64,000 nt of DNA from Salipiger abyssi (GTDB lineage Bacteria; Pseudomonadota; Alphaproteobacteria; Rhodobacterales; Rhodobacteraceae): contig NZ_JAEKIS010000009.1 of NCBI RefSeq assembly GCF_017311415.1, positions 1-64,000 on the forward strand, in the 5' to 3' direction. The notes below the pieces were generated by a model that saw only the letters and a list, made by a program, of their open reading frames with translations, ran no database searches and had not been told where the DNA came from. Position numbers and translations under genes: made by a program. This document shows positions 33,119 to 41,939 of this stretch, piece by piece; positions within the stretch are counted from its first letter, which is position 1, and the number at the start of each line of letters is the position of its first letter.

Positions 33119-33655
33119 ATGCCGAAAGACAGCTTCACGCCCCGCAAAGACACGCTCGTGCTGCGCAAGCCCGAGTCGACCGATGGCGCCGCCATTTGGG
33201 AGCTCGTGCGCGCGTGCAAGCCACTCGACGAGAATTCCATGTACTGCAATCTCGTGCAGGCCGAGCATTTCCGCGACACCTGTGTCGTGGCCGAGCTCAA
33301 CGGCGAGGTTGTCGGCTGGATTTCGGGTCACATGATCCCGAACCAGGATGCCTTCTTCGTGTGGCAGGTCGCCGTCAGCGCCAAGGCGCGCGGGCTGGGG
33401 CTTGGCCGCAAGATGCTGACGCATCTCGTCAATCGCGACGAATGCGCAGAGGCCGAATGCCTCAAGACCACCATCACCGAGGACAATGACGCCTCCTGGG
33501 GGCTCTTCCGCAGCTTCGCCCGCAATCTTGGCGGCGAGCTCACCGACGAGCCGCATTACGAAAAAGACGTGCATTTCGACGGGCACCACGACACCGAGCA
33601 CATGGTGACCATCACCCTGCCCCGCGAAGAGGCAGAGGTGCTGCGCGCGGCCTGA
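33119..33655 (+). CDS. ectA: L-2,4-diaminobutyrate N-acetyltransferase
   Basis: A 178-residue GNAT enzyme that acetylates L-2,4-diaminobutyrate, the second step from aspartate semialdehyde to ectoine. Family features are MYCNLVQAEHFRDTCVVAE, GWISGHMIPNQDAFFVWQVAVS, the acetyl-CoA loop ARGLGLGRKML and TITEDNDASW. It is the first gene of ectA-ectB-ectC-ask. Cytoplasmic. The start is fixed by a purine-rich ribosome site and by family length. Confidence 0.96.
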   Translation: MPKDSFTPRKDTLVLRKPESTDGAAIWELVRACKPLDENSMYCNLVQAEHFRDTCVVAELNGEVVGWISGHMIPNQDAFFVWQVAVSAKARGLGLGRKMLTHLVNRDECAEAECLKTTITEDNDASWGLFRSFARNLGGELTDEPHYEKDVHFDGHHDTEHMVTITLPREEAEVLRAA

Positions 33656-33708
33656 ACCGCGCCCGCCCGTCATTCCCCGAACATCGAGAAGACGAAAGGA
33701 CGTCTCTT

Positions 33709-34983
33709 ATGACACGCGACATTTACACGCGCCGCGAAAGCGAAGCGCGCTCTTACTGCCGTAGCTTTCCCACCAGCTTCGTGAAAGCCAGCGGCTCCAT
33801 TCTCACCGACGACGAAGGCCGCGAGTATATCGACTTTCTCGCCGGCTGCTCCTCGCTGAACTACGGCCATAACGACGCCGACATGAAGGCCGCGCTGATC
33901 GAGCACATCACCGCCGACGGCGTGACCCACGGGCTCGACATGCACACCGCGCAGAAAGAAGCCTTTCTGACCGCCTTCGAGGAGATCATCCTAAAGCCGC
34001 GCGGCATGGACCACAAGGTGATGATGACCGGCCCGACCGGCACCAATGCCGTCGAGGCCGCGATGAAGCTGGCCCGCAAGGTCACCGGCCGCCACAATAT
34101 CGTGGCCTTCACCAACGGTTTCCACGGCATGACCATGGGCTCGCTCGCCGCGACCGGCAATGCCGGCAAGCGCGCCGGCGGTGCGATGCCGCTTCAGGGC
34201 GTCACTCACCTGCCCTATGACGGTGCCTTCGGCGAAGGCGTGGACACGTTGAAACAGATCGAGTGGATGCTCGACAACCCGTCCTCGGGGCTCGACGCCC
34301 CCGCCGCCTTCCTGGTGGAGCCGGTGCAGGGCGAAGGCGGCCTCAACGCCGCCTCCAGGGAATGGATGCAGGGCATCGCCAAGCTCGCCAAGAAACACGG
34401 CGCGCTGCTGATTGCCGACGACATTCAGGCCGGCATCGGCCGCACCGGTACGTTCTTCTCCTTCGAGGAGTTCGGCATCGAGCCCGACCTGATCCCGATG
34501 GCGAAATCGCTTTCGGGCATGGGTCTGCCCTTTGCCGCGCTGCTGGTGAAGCCCGAACACGACATCTGGAAGCCCGCCGAGCATAACGGCACCTTCCGGG
34601 GCAACACCCACGCCTTTGTCACTGCCCGCGTGGCGCTGGAGAAATTCTGGAAAGACAAGAGCTTCCAGAGCGATCTTCAGGCGAAGGCCAAGCTTGTCGA
34701 GGACGGGCTGACCTCCATCGCCGAGATGGTCGAGGGCGCCTATCTCAAGGGCCGCGGCCTGATGCGCGGCGTCGATGTGGGCTCGGGCGAGCTGGCCGGC
34801 GCGATCTGCGCCGAGGCCTTCAAGCGCGGCCTCATCATCGAGACATCGGGCGCCCATGACGAGGTGGTCAAGGTGCTGGCACCGCTGACCACCACGGATG
34901 AGCAGTTCGCCAAAGGGTTCGAGATCCTGCGCGACGCCACCCGTGCCGCCCTGACCGGAACCAACAAGATTGCTGCGGAGTAA
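33709..34983 (+). CDS. ectB: L-2,4-diaminobutyrate:2-oxoglutarate aminotransferase
   Basis: A 424-residue class III PLP aminotransferase that makes L-2,4-diaminobutyrate from aspartate beta-semialdehyde. Visible features are the N-terminal EctB signature (RESEARSYCRSFP), GPTGTNAVEAAMKLARKVTG, the PLP Asp in IADDIQAGIGRTG, and the Schiff-base Lys in PMAKSLSGMGLP. It lies 53 bp after ectA, and ectC follows by 5 bp, so the genes form one operon. Confidence 0.97.
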   Translation: MTRDIYTRRESEARSYCRSFPTSFVKASGSILTDDEGREYIDFLAGCSSLNYGHNDADMKAALIEHITADGVTHGLDMHTAQKEAFLTAFEEIILKPRGMDHKVMMTGPTGTNAVEAAMKLARKVTGRHNIVAFTNGFHGMTMGSLAATGNAGKRAGGAMPLQGVTHLPYDGAFGEGVDTLKQIEWMLDNPSSGLDAPAAFLVEPVQGEGGLNAASREWMQGIAKLAKKHGALLIADDIQAGIGRTGTFFSFEEFGIEPDLIPMAKSLSGMGLPFAALLVKPEHDIWKPAEHNGTFRGNTHAFVTARVALEKFWKDKSFQSDLQAKAKLVEDGLTSIAEMVEGAYLKGRGLMRGVDVGSGELAGAICAEAFKRGLIIETSGAHDEVVKVLAPLTTTDEQFAKGFEILRDATRAALTGTNKIAAE

Positions 34984-34988
34984 CCGAC

Positions 34989-35381
34989 ATGATCGTTCGC
35001 GACTTCAACAAACTGAAAAACACCGACAAATGCGTGGCCGATGCCCGCTGGACCTCGACCCGCCTGCTGCTGGCGGATGACGGCATGGGGTTCTCGTTCC
35101 ACATCACCGTGATCGAGGCGGGCTCGGAACACACGTTCCACTACAAGCACCATTTCGAGAGCGTCTACTGCATGGCCGGCAAGGGCCGGATCACCGATCT
35201 CGCCACCGGCGAGACGCATGAGATCACCCCCGGCGTCATGTATGCGCTCGACAAGCACGACAAGCACACGCTTGTCGCCGACGAAGAGCTGCACCTCGCC
35301 TGCTGCTTCAACCCGCCGATCACCGGCACCGAAGTGCACCGCGAAGACGGCTCCTATGCACCGGCCGAGGAGGTGGCGTAA
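34989..35381 (+). CDS. ectC: Ectoine synthase
   Basis: A 130-residue cupin enzyme that cyclises N-gamma-acetyl-diaminobutyrate to ectoine. Cupin residues are visible in FSFHITVIEAGSEHTFHYKHHFESVYCMAGKG and in HEITPGVMYALDKHDKHTL, including the Glu, Tyr and His iron ligands of known EctC. It starts MIVRDFNKL like other EctC proteins. No ectD (ectoine hydroxylase) follows, so ectoine and not hydroxyectoine is the predicted product from this locus. Confidence 0.97.
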   Translation: MIVRDFNKLKNTDKCVADARWTSTRLLLADDGMGFSFHITVIEAGSEHTFHYKHHFESVYCMAGKGRITDLATGETHEITPGVMYALDKHDKHTLVADEELHLACCFNPPITGTEVHREDGSYAPAEEVA

Positions 35382-35384
35382 GCC

Positions 35385-36812
35385 ATGGCAGAGCATACCG
35401 TTGAAAAGATCGGCGGGACGTCCATGTCCCGTCTCAACGAATTGCGCGACACGCTGCTGATCGGTGACCGCGAGGGCGCGGATCTCTATGGCCGCATTTT
35501 CGTGGTCTCGGCCTTCGGCGGTATCACCAACCTGCTGCTGGAGCACAAGAAATCCGGCGAGCCGGGGGTCTATGGCCAGTTCGCGGAATCCGACAACAGC
35601 CATGGCTGGCACGACGCGCTGAACCGCGTCGGCGACGCGATGATCGAGGCGCATACCGCCGTGCTCGACCATCCCGCCGACATCCAGCAGGCCACCGATT
35701 TCGTGCGCACCCGCATCGACGGCGCGCGCAACTGCCTGATCGATCTGGCCCGCGTCTGCTCCTACGGGCACTTCCGCCTCTCCGAGCACATGCTGCAAAC
35801 CCGCGAGCTGCTCTCCGGTCTGGGCGAGGCGCATTCCGCCTTTGTCACCGTGCAGATGCTTCAGCGCGCGGGCGTCGACGCCCGGTTCGTCGATCTCTCG
35901 GGCTGGCGCGGCGATGGCGACGTGACGCTCGAGGAGCGCATCCTCGGCGCGCTCGAGGGCATCGACCCGATGACCGAGCTGCCCATCGTCACCGGCTATG
36001 CGCAGTGCAAAGAGGGCCTGATGAGCGAGTTCGACCGCGGCTATTCCGAGGTCACCTTCTCGCATCTCGCCGCCCTCACCCAGGCGCGCGAGGCGATCAT
36101 CCACAAGGAGTTCCACCTCTCCTCGGCCGACCCCAATCTGGTGGGCCAGGACGCGGTGCGCAAGCTCGGCCGGACCAACTATGACGTGGCCGACCAGCTG
36201 TCGAACATGGGGATGGAGGCGATTCACCCCAAGGCGGCCAAGACGCTGCGCCAGGCCGATGTGCCGCTGCGCGTGACCAACGCTTTCGAGCCGAAGGATC
36301 CGGGCACGCTGATCGACGATCAGCCGGCGGAGGCTTCGGCGGTGGAGATCGTCACCGGTCTCGACATCATCGCGCTGGAGCTCTTCGAGCAAGACATGGT
36401 GGGGGTGAAGGGCTATGACGCCACGATCCTCGACGTGCTGACGCGCCACGATGTGCGCATCGTGTCCAAGGTGTCGAACGCCAACACGATCACCCACTAT
36501 GTGGACGCCTCGCTGAAGAGCATGCGCCGGGTCGAGAAGGATCTGTCGAAGCTCTACCCCTCGGCGCGGATCTCGTCGCGGACGCTCGCCATGGCCTCGG
36601 TCATCGGGCGCGACCTGAACGGGCTGAGCTGCCTGCAACGCGGGCTCGTGGCCATTGCCGAGGAAGGGCTGGAAGCCATCGGCGCAAGCCAGGGGCCGCG
36701 CAATGTGGATGTGCAGTTCGTGCTGGAGCGCGAGATCCTCAAGCCGGTCATCAAGGCGCTGCACCGGACCTTCATCGAGGACGAAGCCCCGGCCATCCGC
36801 AAAGCCGCCTGA
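35385..36812 (+). CDS. ask_ect: Specialised aspartate kinase of the ectoine operon
   Basis: A 475-residue aspartokinase that phosphorylates aspartate for ectoine synthesis. The N-terminal kinase domain begins VEKIGGTSMSR and has FGGITNLLLEHK; two ACT-type regulatory segments lie in the C-terminal third (VKGYDATILDVLTRHDVRIVSKVSNANT and MASVIGRDLNG). The ectoine-operon isoform is distinct from the general lysine/threonine aspartokinase and is expected to escape that feedback inhibition, matching its use for osmolyte supply. It begins 4 bp after ectC and ends the operon at a strong terminator. Confidence 0.93.
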   Translation: MAEHTVEKIGGTSMSRLNELRDTLLIGDREGADLYGRIFVVSAFGGITNLLLEHKKSGEPGVYGQFAESDNSHGWHDALNRVGDAMIEAHTAVLDHPADIQQATDFVRTRIDGARNCLIDLARVCSYGHFRLSEHMLQTRELLSGLGEAHSAFVTVQMLQRAGVDARFVDLSGWRGDGDVTLEERILGALEGIDPMTELPIVTGYAQCKEGLMSEFDRGYSEVTFSHLAALTQAREAIIHKEFHLSSADPNLVGQDAVRKLGRTNYDVADQLSNMGMEAIHPKAAKTLRQADVPLRVTNAFEPKDPGTLIDDQPAEASAVEIVTGLDIIALELFEQDMVGVKGYDATILDVLTRHDVRIVSKVSNANTITHYVDASLKSMRRVEKDLSKLYPSARISSRTLAMASVIGRDLNGLSCLQRGLVAIAEEGLEAIGASQGPRNVDVQFVLEREILKPVIKALHRTFIEDEAPAIRKAA

Positions 36813-36835
36813 GACCAGGCGACGGATATCGCTAT

Positions 36836-36866
36836 GTAGGGTGGGCAATTCGCCCACCCTTTTTTT
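36836..36866 (+). terminator. Intrinsic terminator made of repeat family A
   Basis: AGGGTGGGC, a short loop (AATTC) and GCCCACCCT form a 9-bp stem directly followed by seven T. It closes the ectoine operon. The stem is a variant of the dispersed family A palindrome, with AATTC in place of the usual AGATT loop, showing that this repeat can work as a terminator. Confidence 0.88.
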
Positions 36867-36920
36867 GCCTTGGGAGCCGGGCCCGGCGCAGGCCTTCCCC
36901 GCAGGCCTTCCCCGCAGCCG

Positions 36921-38180
36921 CTACCCCGCCATCATTCGCATCAACCGATCCTTTTCGCCCGCATCCTCAGGGCGCGATATCGCTTGTGCAAGATCCTCCA
37001 GCGAGGCAATCGAATGCCCGGCGCGGAAGCTGTCCACATGCGGCAGCATCGCGCGGATGCCCGAGGCCTTGGGCGCGAACCCGTCCCAGCGCAGCAGCGG
37101 GTTCAGCCAGATCAGCCGGCGCGCCGAGAGATGCAGCCGCTCCATCTCGCTTTCCAGCGCCGCCGCGTCGTCGCGGTCGAGCCCGTCGGTGATCAGCAGC
37201 ACCACCGCGCCCTGCCCCATGACCCGGCGCGACCAGTCGCGGTTGAAGGCGTGCAGGCAGTCACCGATGCGCGTGCCGCCCTCCCAGTCCTGCGCCTCGG
37301 CGCCCGCCGCCTTCAGCGCCGCGTCCACGTCGCGGGTCGCCAGATGGCGGGTGATATTGGTGAGCCGCGTGCCGAAGGTGAAGGCATGCACCCTGGCCCA
37401 GCCCGCGCCCTTCTCGTTCGCCACCGCGTGCAGGAAATGCAGCACCATGCGGGAATATTGGCTCATCGAGCCGGAGATATCGCAGAGCACCACCAGATTG
37501 GGCCAGCGCGGGCGCGGCTTGAGATGCGCCAGCGAGCGCATCTCGCCGCCCTGCCGCATCGAGGCGCGCAGGGTACGGCGCCAGTCGATGCGCCGCCCGT
37601 CCACCGCCGCCATGCCCCGGCGCGAGGGGATCGGCTTCACCGGCAGTTTCAGCCGCGCCAGCATGCGCTTGGCCTGCATGATCTCCTCGGTCGACATCTG
37701 CTCGAAATCGAGCGTCTTGAGCTTTTCCTCCGCCGAGATGGTGAAGGAGCTGTCGACCTCGATTTTGGTCGCCTCCTCCTCCTCGCCCTCGGGTTTCGGC
37801 AACTCGGGCATCTGGTCGCCGAGCAGCGCCTGGGCCGCGCGTTTCTCGGCGCTTTGGGCGCGCTTTTCCTCCTGCACGCCGCGCACCGCCGGCAGCATCA
37901 TCGACATCATGTGTTCGAGATAACGCGGATCGCGCCAGTAGAGCCGGAAGATCTGGGCAAAGACCACGCGGTGCTCGGGGCGGTTCACGAAACAGGCATG
38001 CAGGGTCCAGTAGAAATCCATCCGGTCGGTGAACCCCGCCGCCGCCACCGCGCGGATCGCGTCGATGACCCGGCCCGGCCCCACCGGCAGGCCGGCGCGG
38101 CGCAGGGCGCGGGCGAAATGGATGATGTTCTGCGCGAGCCGCGGGTGATCGGGGATCGCGATGGGCACGTATTCGGGCAT
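36921..38180 (-). CDS. VWA domain protein of the CoxE family
   Basis: A 419-residue cytoplasmic protein. The N-terminal third is helical; the centre has a charged Glu-rich linker (KPEGEEEEATKIEVDSS). The C-terminal half is a von Willebrand A domain with an intact MIDAS (DISGSMSQYS) and LLITDGLDR. CoxE-type proteins work with MoxR ATPases in maturing metalloenzymes or complexes. The usual MoxR partner is not adjacent in this window. The gene is convergent with the ectoine operon. Confidence 0.85.
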   Translation of the reverse strand: MPEYVPIAIPDHPRLAQNIIHFARALRRAGLPVGPGRVIDAIRAVAAAGFTDRMDFYWTLHACFVNRPEHRVVFAQIFRLYWRDPRYLEHMMSMMLPAVRGVQEEKRAQSAEKRAAQALLGDQMPELPKPEGEEEEATKIEVDSSFTISAEEKLKTLDFEQMSTEEIMQAKRMLARLKLPVKPIPSRRGMAAVDGRRIDWRRTLRASMRQGGEMRSLAHLKPRPRWPNLVVLCDISGSMSQYSRMVLHFLHAVANEKGAGWARVHAFTFGTRLTNITRHLATRDVDAALKAAGAEAQDWEGGTRIGDCLHAFNRDWSRRVMGQGAVVLLITDGLDRDDAAALESEMERLHLSARRLIWLNPLLRWDGFAPKASGIRAMLPHVDSFRAGHSIASLEDLAQAISRPEDAGEKDRLMRMMAG

Positions 38181-38256
38181 TCTCTCTCCTCGCCTGCCCC
38201 AGCCAAGCGCATGCGCGCGCCCGGGGCAAGCGCTGCCTTGGTCGCCCCCCTGCGGT

Positions 38257-38523
38257 TCAGTGGCGGCGCCCGGATGCCCCGCCCCGCCGGCGCGGCGGGC
38301 CGGAGCGCGAAAGCCCCTCGCGCAGCACCTCGGTCATCGGATGGCCCTCCTGCCCGTGGCGCGCCAGCAGCGCCTCGACATGCTCGCGCGCCTCGGCGTC
38401 GCGGGGCAGCGACAGCGCCCAGTCGAGAAAAATCGAGCGGCATTCGCCGATGCCGATCCCCTCGATCTTGTAGGCCTCGGCGATGAGCCCCTTGGGGTCG
38501 TCCGGCGTGCCCTTCTTCTTCAT
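38257..38523 (-). CDS. Small conserved hypothetical protein downstream of glnE
   Basis: An 88-residue basic protein starting MKKKGTPDDPKGLIAEAYKI. It has IGECRSIFLDWALSLP and ends with an Arg/Gly-rich tail. Its ATG overlaps the glnE stop (ATGA at 38520-38523), so expression is coupled to glnE. I recall similar small proteins next to glnE in related bacteria but know of no function. Confidence 0.75.
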   Translation of the reverse strand: MKKKGTPDDPKGLIAEAYKIEGIGIGECRSIFLDWALSLPRDAEAREHVEALLARHGQEGHPMTEVLREGLSRSGPPRRRGGASGRRH

Positions 38524-41300
38524 GGTTTCACCTCCGGTAGCGCGGCGTCGATGATCTCCGCCGCTCTCGTGGTCATCTCGGCGAGCTTTGTCCGCATCTC
38601 CGCCGCGCTCTTGGTTCCGGTCAGGCGGGTGAGGAAGGTGCAGCCCCCCGCGCCCACCGTCTCCGGATCGAGCGCGCCCTCGGTGATCAGCCGCGCGCCG
38701 ATCTGGAGGCTCCAGCACAGCCGGTAGGTGGCGGCGAGGTGATCGGCGCCGGCTTTCTCCAGCCAGCCCTCGCGCGCCGCCGCCGTCAACCCGCGCGCGG
38801 TGCGGCGCGGCGCCTGGCCCGAGAGCAGCGCGCCGGCCTGCGCCAGGAGCTCGATATCCTGCATCCGCCCGCGCCCGAGCTTGGGATCCCACGGGTCGCC
38901 CTGCCCCTTGGCCGCGGCGATGCGCGCGCGCATCCCGGCCAGCTCGCCCAGCACCTTGTCGCGCGGCGGCGGCGCGGCCAGGATCTCTGCCCGCAGCGCC
39001 TCGACCTCGCCGGCAAGCGCTGCCGGCCCCGCCACCACCCGCGCCCGGGTCAGCGCCAGATGCTCCCAGACCCAGGCCTGCTTGCGCTGATATTCGGTGA
39101 AGGAGGAGAGCGAGGTCGCCACCGGCCCCTGATTGCCCGAAGGCCGCAGCCGCATATCGACCTCGTAGAGCTTGCCCTCGGCCATGGGCGCGGTCATCGC
39201 GGTGATCAGCGCCTGGGTCAGCCGGGCGTAATACTGCCGCGCGGGCAGCGGTCGGCGGCCCTCCGAGGCCTCCACACCCGCCGGGTCGTAAATCACGATC
39301 AGGTCGAGATCGGAGAGCGCATGCAGCCGCCGCGCCCCGAGCGAGCCCATGCCCACCACCACCGCGCCGCGCCCCGGCGGCGCGCCGTGCTTGCGGGCGA
39401 ACTCCTCCTGCACCACCGGGAACACCGCCGCCAGCGCCGCCTCGGCGAGATCGGCGTAATGCTGCCCTGCCTCCTCGGTCTCGGTCAGCCCGCGCAGCAG
39501 ATGCACACCGGCGCGGAAATGCCATTCCCGGGCCCAGCGGCGCGCCATGTCGAGCCGGCGCTCGTAATCCTCCTCACGCGAGAGGATCTCCGTCAGCTCC
39601 GCGGTCAGCGCCGCCGGCCCCGGCCAGGGGCTGAAGAAATCGCCGCCGATCACCGCGTCGAACACGGCGGAATTGCGCGACAGGTGACGCGCCAGATCCG
39701 GCGAGGTCGCGACGATATCGACCAACAGGTCGATAAGCTGCGGATTGGCCTCGAACAGCGAAAAGAGCTGCACACCGGCGGGCAGACCGGCAAGAAAGCC
39801 GTCGAAGGCGGTCAGCGCCTCCTCGGGCTTTGCGGCGCGGGCGAGCCGGCTGAGGATCTCGGGCTTCAGCCGCTTGAAGATCTCGGTCGCACGGCCCGAG
39901 CGCAGCGCTGGGTAGCTCGTCCAGCGCGCCACAAGCGGGCTGGTCTCCAGCGCCTCGGGCACCTCGCAGGGCGCGCTGTCACGGCTGTCGGGGGCAAAGA
40001 ACCCCTCGGTCAGTTCGTGCACCTCTTCGAGCCGCGCGCGGATATCGCTCTCCAGCTCGCCGCGCTCGCGCCCGGTCAGCGCCGCCAGCCGCTCGAACCC
40101 GGCGTCATTGGCGGGCAGCAGATGGGTCTGCGCATCGTTGACCATCTGCACCCGGTGCTCGATCTCGCGATGGGCGCGGTAGTGATCGGCGAGCTTGCCG
40201 GTCACCTCGCCCGGCACCCAGCCGGTTTCGGTCAGCACCCGCAGCCCGTCCACCGTGCCGCGCACCCGCAGTTCCGGATCGCGCCCGCCGGCGATGATCT
40301 GGCGGGTCTGGGTGAAGAACTCGATCTCGCGGATGCCGCCGCGCCCCAGCTTCATGTCATGGCCCGGCAGGGTGATCGGCCCGTGCCCTTTCTTGTCGCG
40401 GTAGCGCAGGCGCATATCGTGGGCGTCCTGAATGGCGGCGTAATCCAGATGCCGGCGCCAGACGAAGGGGCGCAGCGTGTCAAGAAAGCGCTCGCCGGCT
40501 CCGATATCGCCGGCGCAGGGCCGCGCCTTGATATATGCGGCGCGCTCCCAGGCCCGCCCGAGGCTTTCATAATAGCGTTCGCCTGCCTCCATGGCGATGC
40601 AGACCGGGGTCACCGCCGGATCGGGACGCAGCCGCAGATCGGTGCGGAAAACATAGCCCTCGCCGGTCAGGTCGCTCAGCGTTGCCGACATCTTGCGCGT
40701 GGCCCGCACGAAGGCGCTGCGGGCCTCGTGGAAATCGTCGCGCTCGAACCGGTCCTGATCGAAGAGGCAGATGAGGTCGATATCCGAGCTGTAATTCAGC
40801 TCGAAGGCGCCCATCTTGCCCATGGCGAGCACCACCATGCCGCCGGCGCTGGCGATATCGTCCTCGGTGGCGCCCGGCAGCTTGCCGCGCCGGATCTCGC
40901 GCGCGATGGCGGCCTGTAGCGCCAGCCGCACCGAGAGATCGGCAAAACGGGTGAGCGTGCCGGTCACCATCTCCAGCGGCCAGACGCCGGCGAGATCGGC
41001 CAGAGCGGTCAGCAGCGCCACCCGCCGCTTGCCCTGGCGCAGCGCGCTCTCGATGCCCTCGCCCGTCGCCTCCAGCCCGGCCAGCAGCGTCTCGACCGCG
41101 CCTTCGGGATCCGCGAGCGCGCCCTCCAGCCAGCCCGTCTCCTTGCGGATCAGACCGTTGAGATAAGGGCTCGATCCGCCCGCGCCGGCCAGCAGTGCCG
41201 CAACATCGCCCGAGGCCCAGGGCGCGGCGGCGCGCGCCTCCTCTCCAAGATCGGGCTCGAAGGGGCGCGGCAGGCGGGTGATGCGGGATACGAAACTCAT
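38520..41300 (-). CDS. glnE: Bifunctional glutamine synthetase adenylyltransferase/deadenylase
   Basis: A 926-residue GlnE, the usual size, which adenylylates and deadenylylates glutamine synthetase in response to PII and glutamine. Two nucleotidyltransferase-fold domains are visible: the first has VLAMGKMGAFELNYSSDIDLICLFD (about residues 130-160), the second GMGSLGARRLHALSDLDLIVIYD (about 665-690), followed by GLRVLTETG-type helical regions and the regulatory helices. ATG 41300 (MSFVSRITRLPRPFEPDL) was chosen over the upstream ATG at 41366 because the extra residues look non-coding and no ribosome site supports them. Confidence 0.96.
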   Translation of the reverse strand: MSFVSRITRLPRPFEPDLGEEARAAAPWASGDVAALLAGAGGSSPYLNGLIRKETGWLEGALADPEGAVETLLAGLEATGEGIESALRQGKRRVALLTALADLAGVWPLEMVTGTLTRFADLSVRLALQAAIAREIRRGKLPGATEDDIASAGGMVVLAMGKMGAFELNYSSDIDLICLFDQDRFERDDFHEARSAFVRATRKMSATLSDLTGEGYVFRTDLRLRPDPAVTPVCIAMEAGERYYESLGRAWERAAYIKARPCAGDIGAGERFLDTLRPFVWRRHLDYAAIQDAHDMRLRYRDKKGHGPITLPGHDMKLGRGGIREIEFFTQTRQIIAGGRDPELRVRGTVDGLRVLTETGWVPGEVTGKLADHYRAHREIEHRVQMVNDAQTHLLPANDAGFERLAALTGRERGELESDIRARLEEVHELTEGFFAPDSRDSAPCEVPEALETSPLVARWTSYPALRSGRATEIFKRLKPEILSRLARAAKPEEALTAFDGFLAGLPAGVQLFSLFEANPQLIDLLVDIVATSPDLARHLSRNSAVFDAVIGGDFFSPWPGPAALTAELTEILSREEDYERRLDMARRWAREWHFRAGVHLLRGLTETEEAGQHYADLAEAALAAVFPVVQEEFARKHGAPPGRGAVVVGMGSLGARRLHALSDLDLIVIYDPAGVEASEGRRPLPARQYYARLTQALITAMTAPMAEGKLYEVDMRLRPSGNQGPVATSLSSFTEYQRKQAWVWEHLALTRARVVAGPAALAGEVEALRAEILAAPPPRDKVLGELAGMRARIAAAKGQGDPWDPKLGRGRMQDIELLAQAGALLSGQAPRRTARGLTAAAREGWLEKAGADHLAATYRLCWSLQIGARLITEGALDPETVGAGGCTFLTRLTGTKSAAEMRTKLAEMTTRAAEIIDAALPEVKP

Positions 41301-41404
41301 GCCGCCTATATGGCGGAGCGATACGGGATTGCGCAATGCCCCAAGGGGTTGCGGACGATAGCGCATCGCGCTCTAACCCCTGCAAGAAACGACAGGAGTC
41401 CCTG

Positions 41405-41872
41405 ATGAGCAAGAGCCTCAAACGCGTCCGCGCGGCACTCGAAGCCGCCGGGCTGGAGCCGGATATCCGCGAGGTGGGTCAGGCCCGCACCGCACAGGAG
41501 GCCGCCGACAGCGTCGGTTGCGAGATCGACCAGATCGCCAAGTCGATCATCTTTCGCGCCGAGGAGAGCGGCGAAGCGGTGCTGTTCCTCACCGCCGGCG
41601 GCAACAAGGTCTGCGCCGACAAGGCATCAGAGCTGGCGGGCGAACCGCTGGGCAAGGCCGATGCCGATCTGATCCGGTCGCAGACGGGCTTTGCCATCGG
41701 CGGCGTGGCCCCGGTCGGGCACCTGAACCCGATCCGCGCCTGGATCGATCCGCGGCTGCTGGAATTCACCCGGATCTGGGCCGCCGCCGGCACGCCCCGC
41801 CATGTCTTTGCGCTCGATGCGCATCTGCTGCCCGGGCTGACCGGCGCGGTGGCCGCGCCCTTCACCGAATAG
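41405..41872 (+). CDS. YbaK/EbsC family aminoacyl-tRNA deacylase-like protein
   Basis: A 155-residue single-domain protein of the YbaK/ProX editing fold. Family features are RTAQEAADSVGCEIDQIAKSIIF, the catalytic Lys in that block, and GFAIGGVAPVGHLNP, with the conserved Gly-Gly loop. Members hydrolyse mischarged aminoacyl-tRNAs such as Ala- or Cys-tRNA(Pro). The exact substrate cannot be read. A ribosome site (GACAGGAG) lies just before ATG 41405. Confidence 0.9.
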   Translation: MSKSLKRVRAALEAAGLEPDIREVGQARTAQEAADSVGCEIDQIAKSIIFRAEESGEAVLFLTAGGNKVCADKASELAGEPLGKADADLIRSQTGFAIGGVAPVGHLNPIRAWIDPRLLEFTRIWAAAGTPRHVFALDAHLLPGLTGAVAAPFTE

Positions 41873-41939
41873 CGCAGGCCTTGCTGCCTGCGATCCGCTG
41901 CCGCATGGTGGCGCCACGTCAAGCACGGGAGTGCAACGC

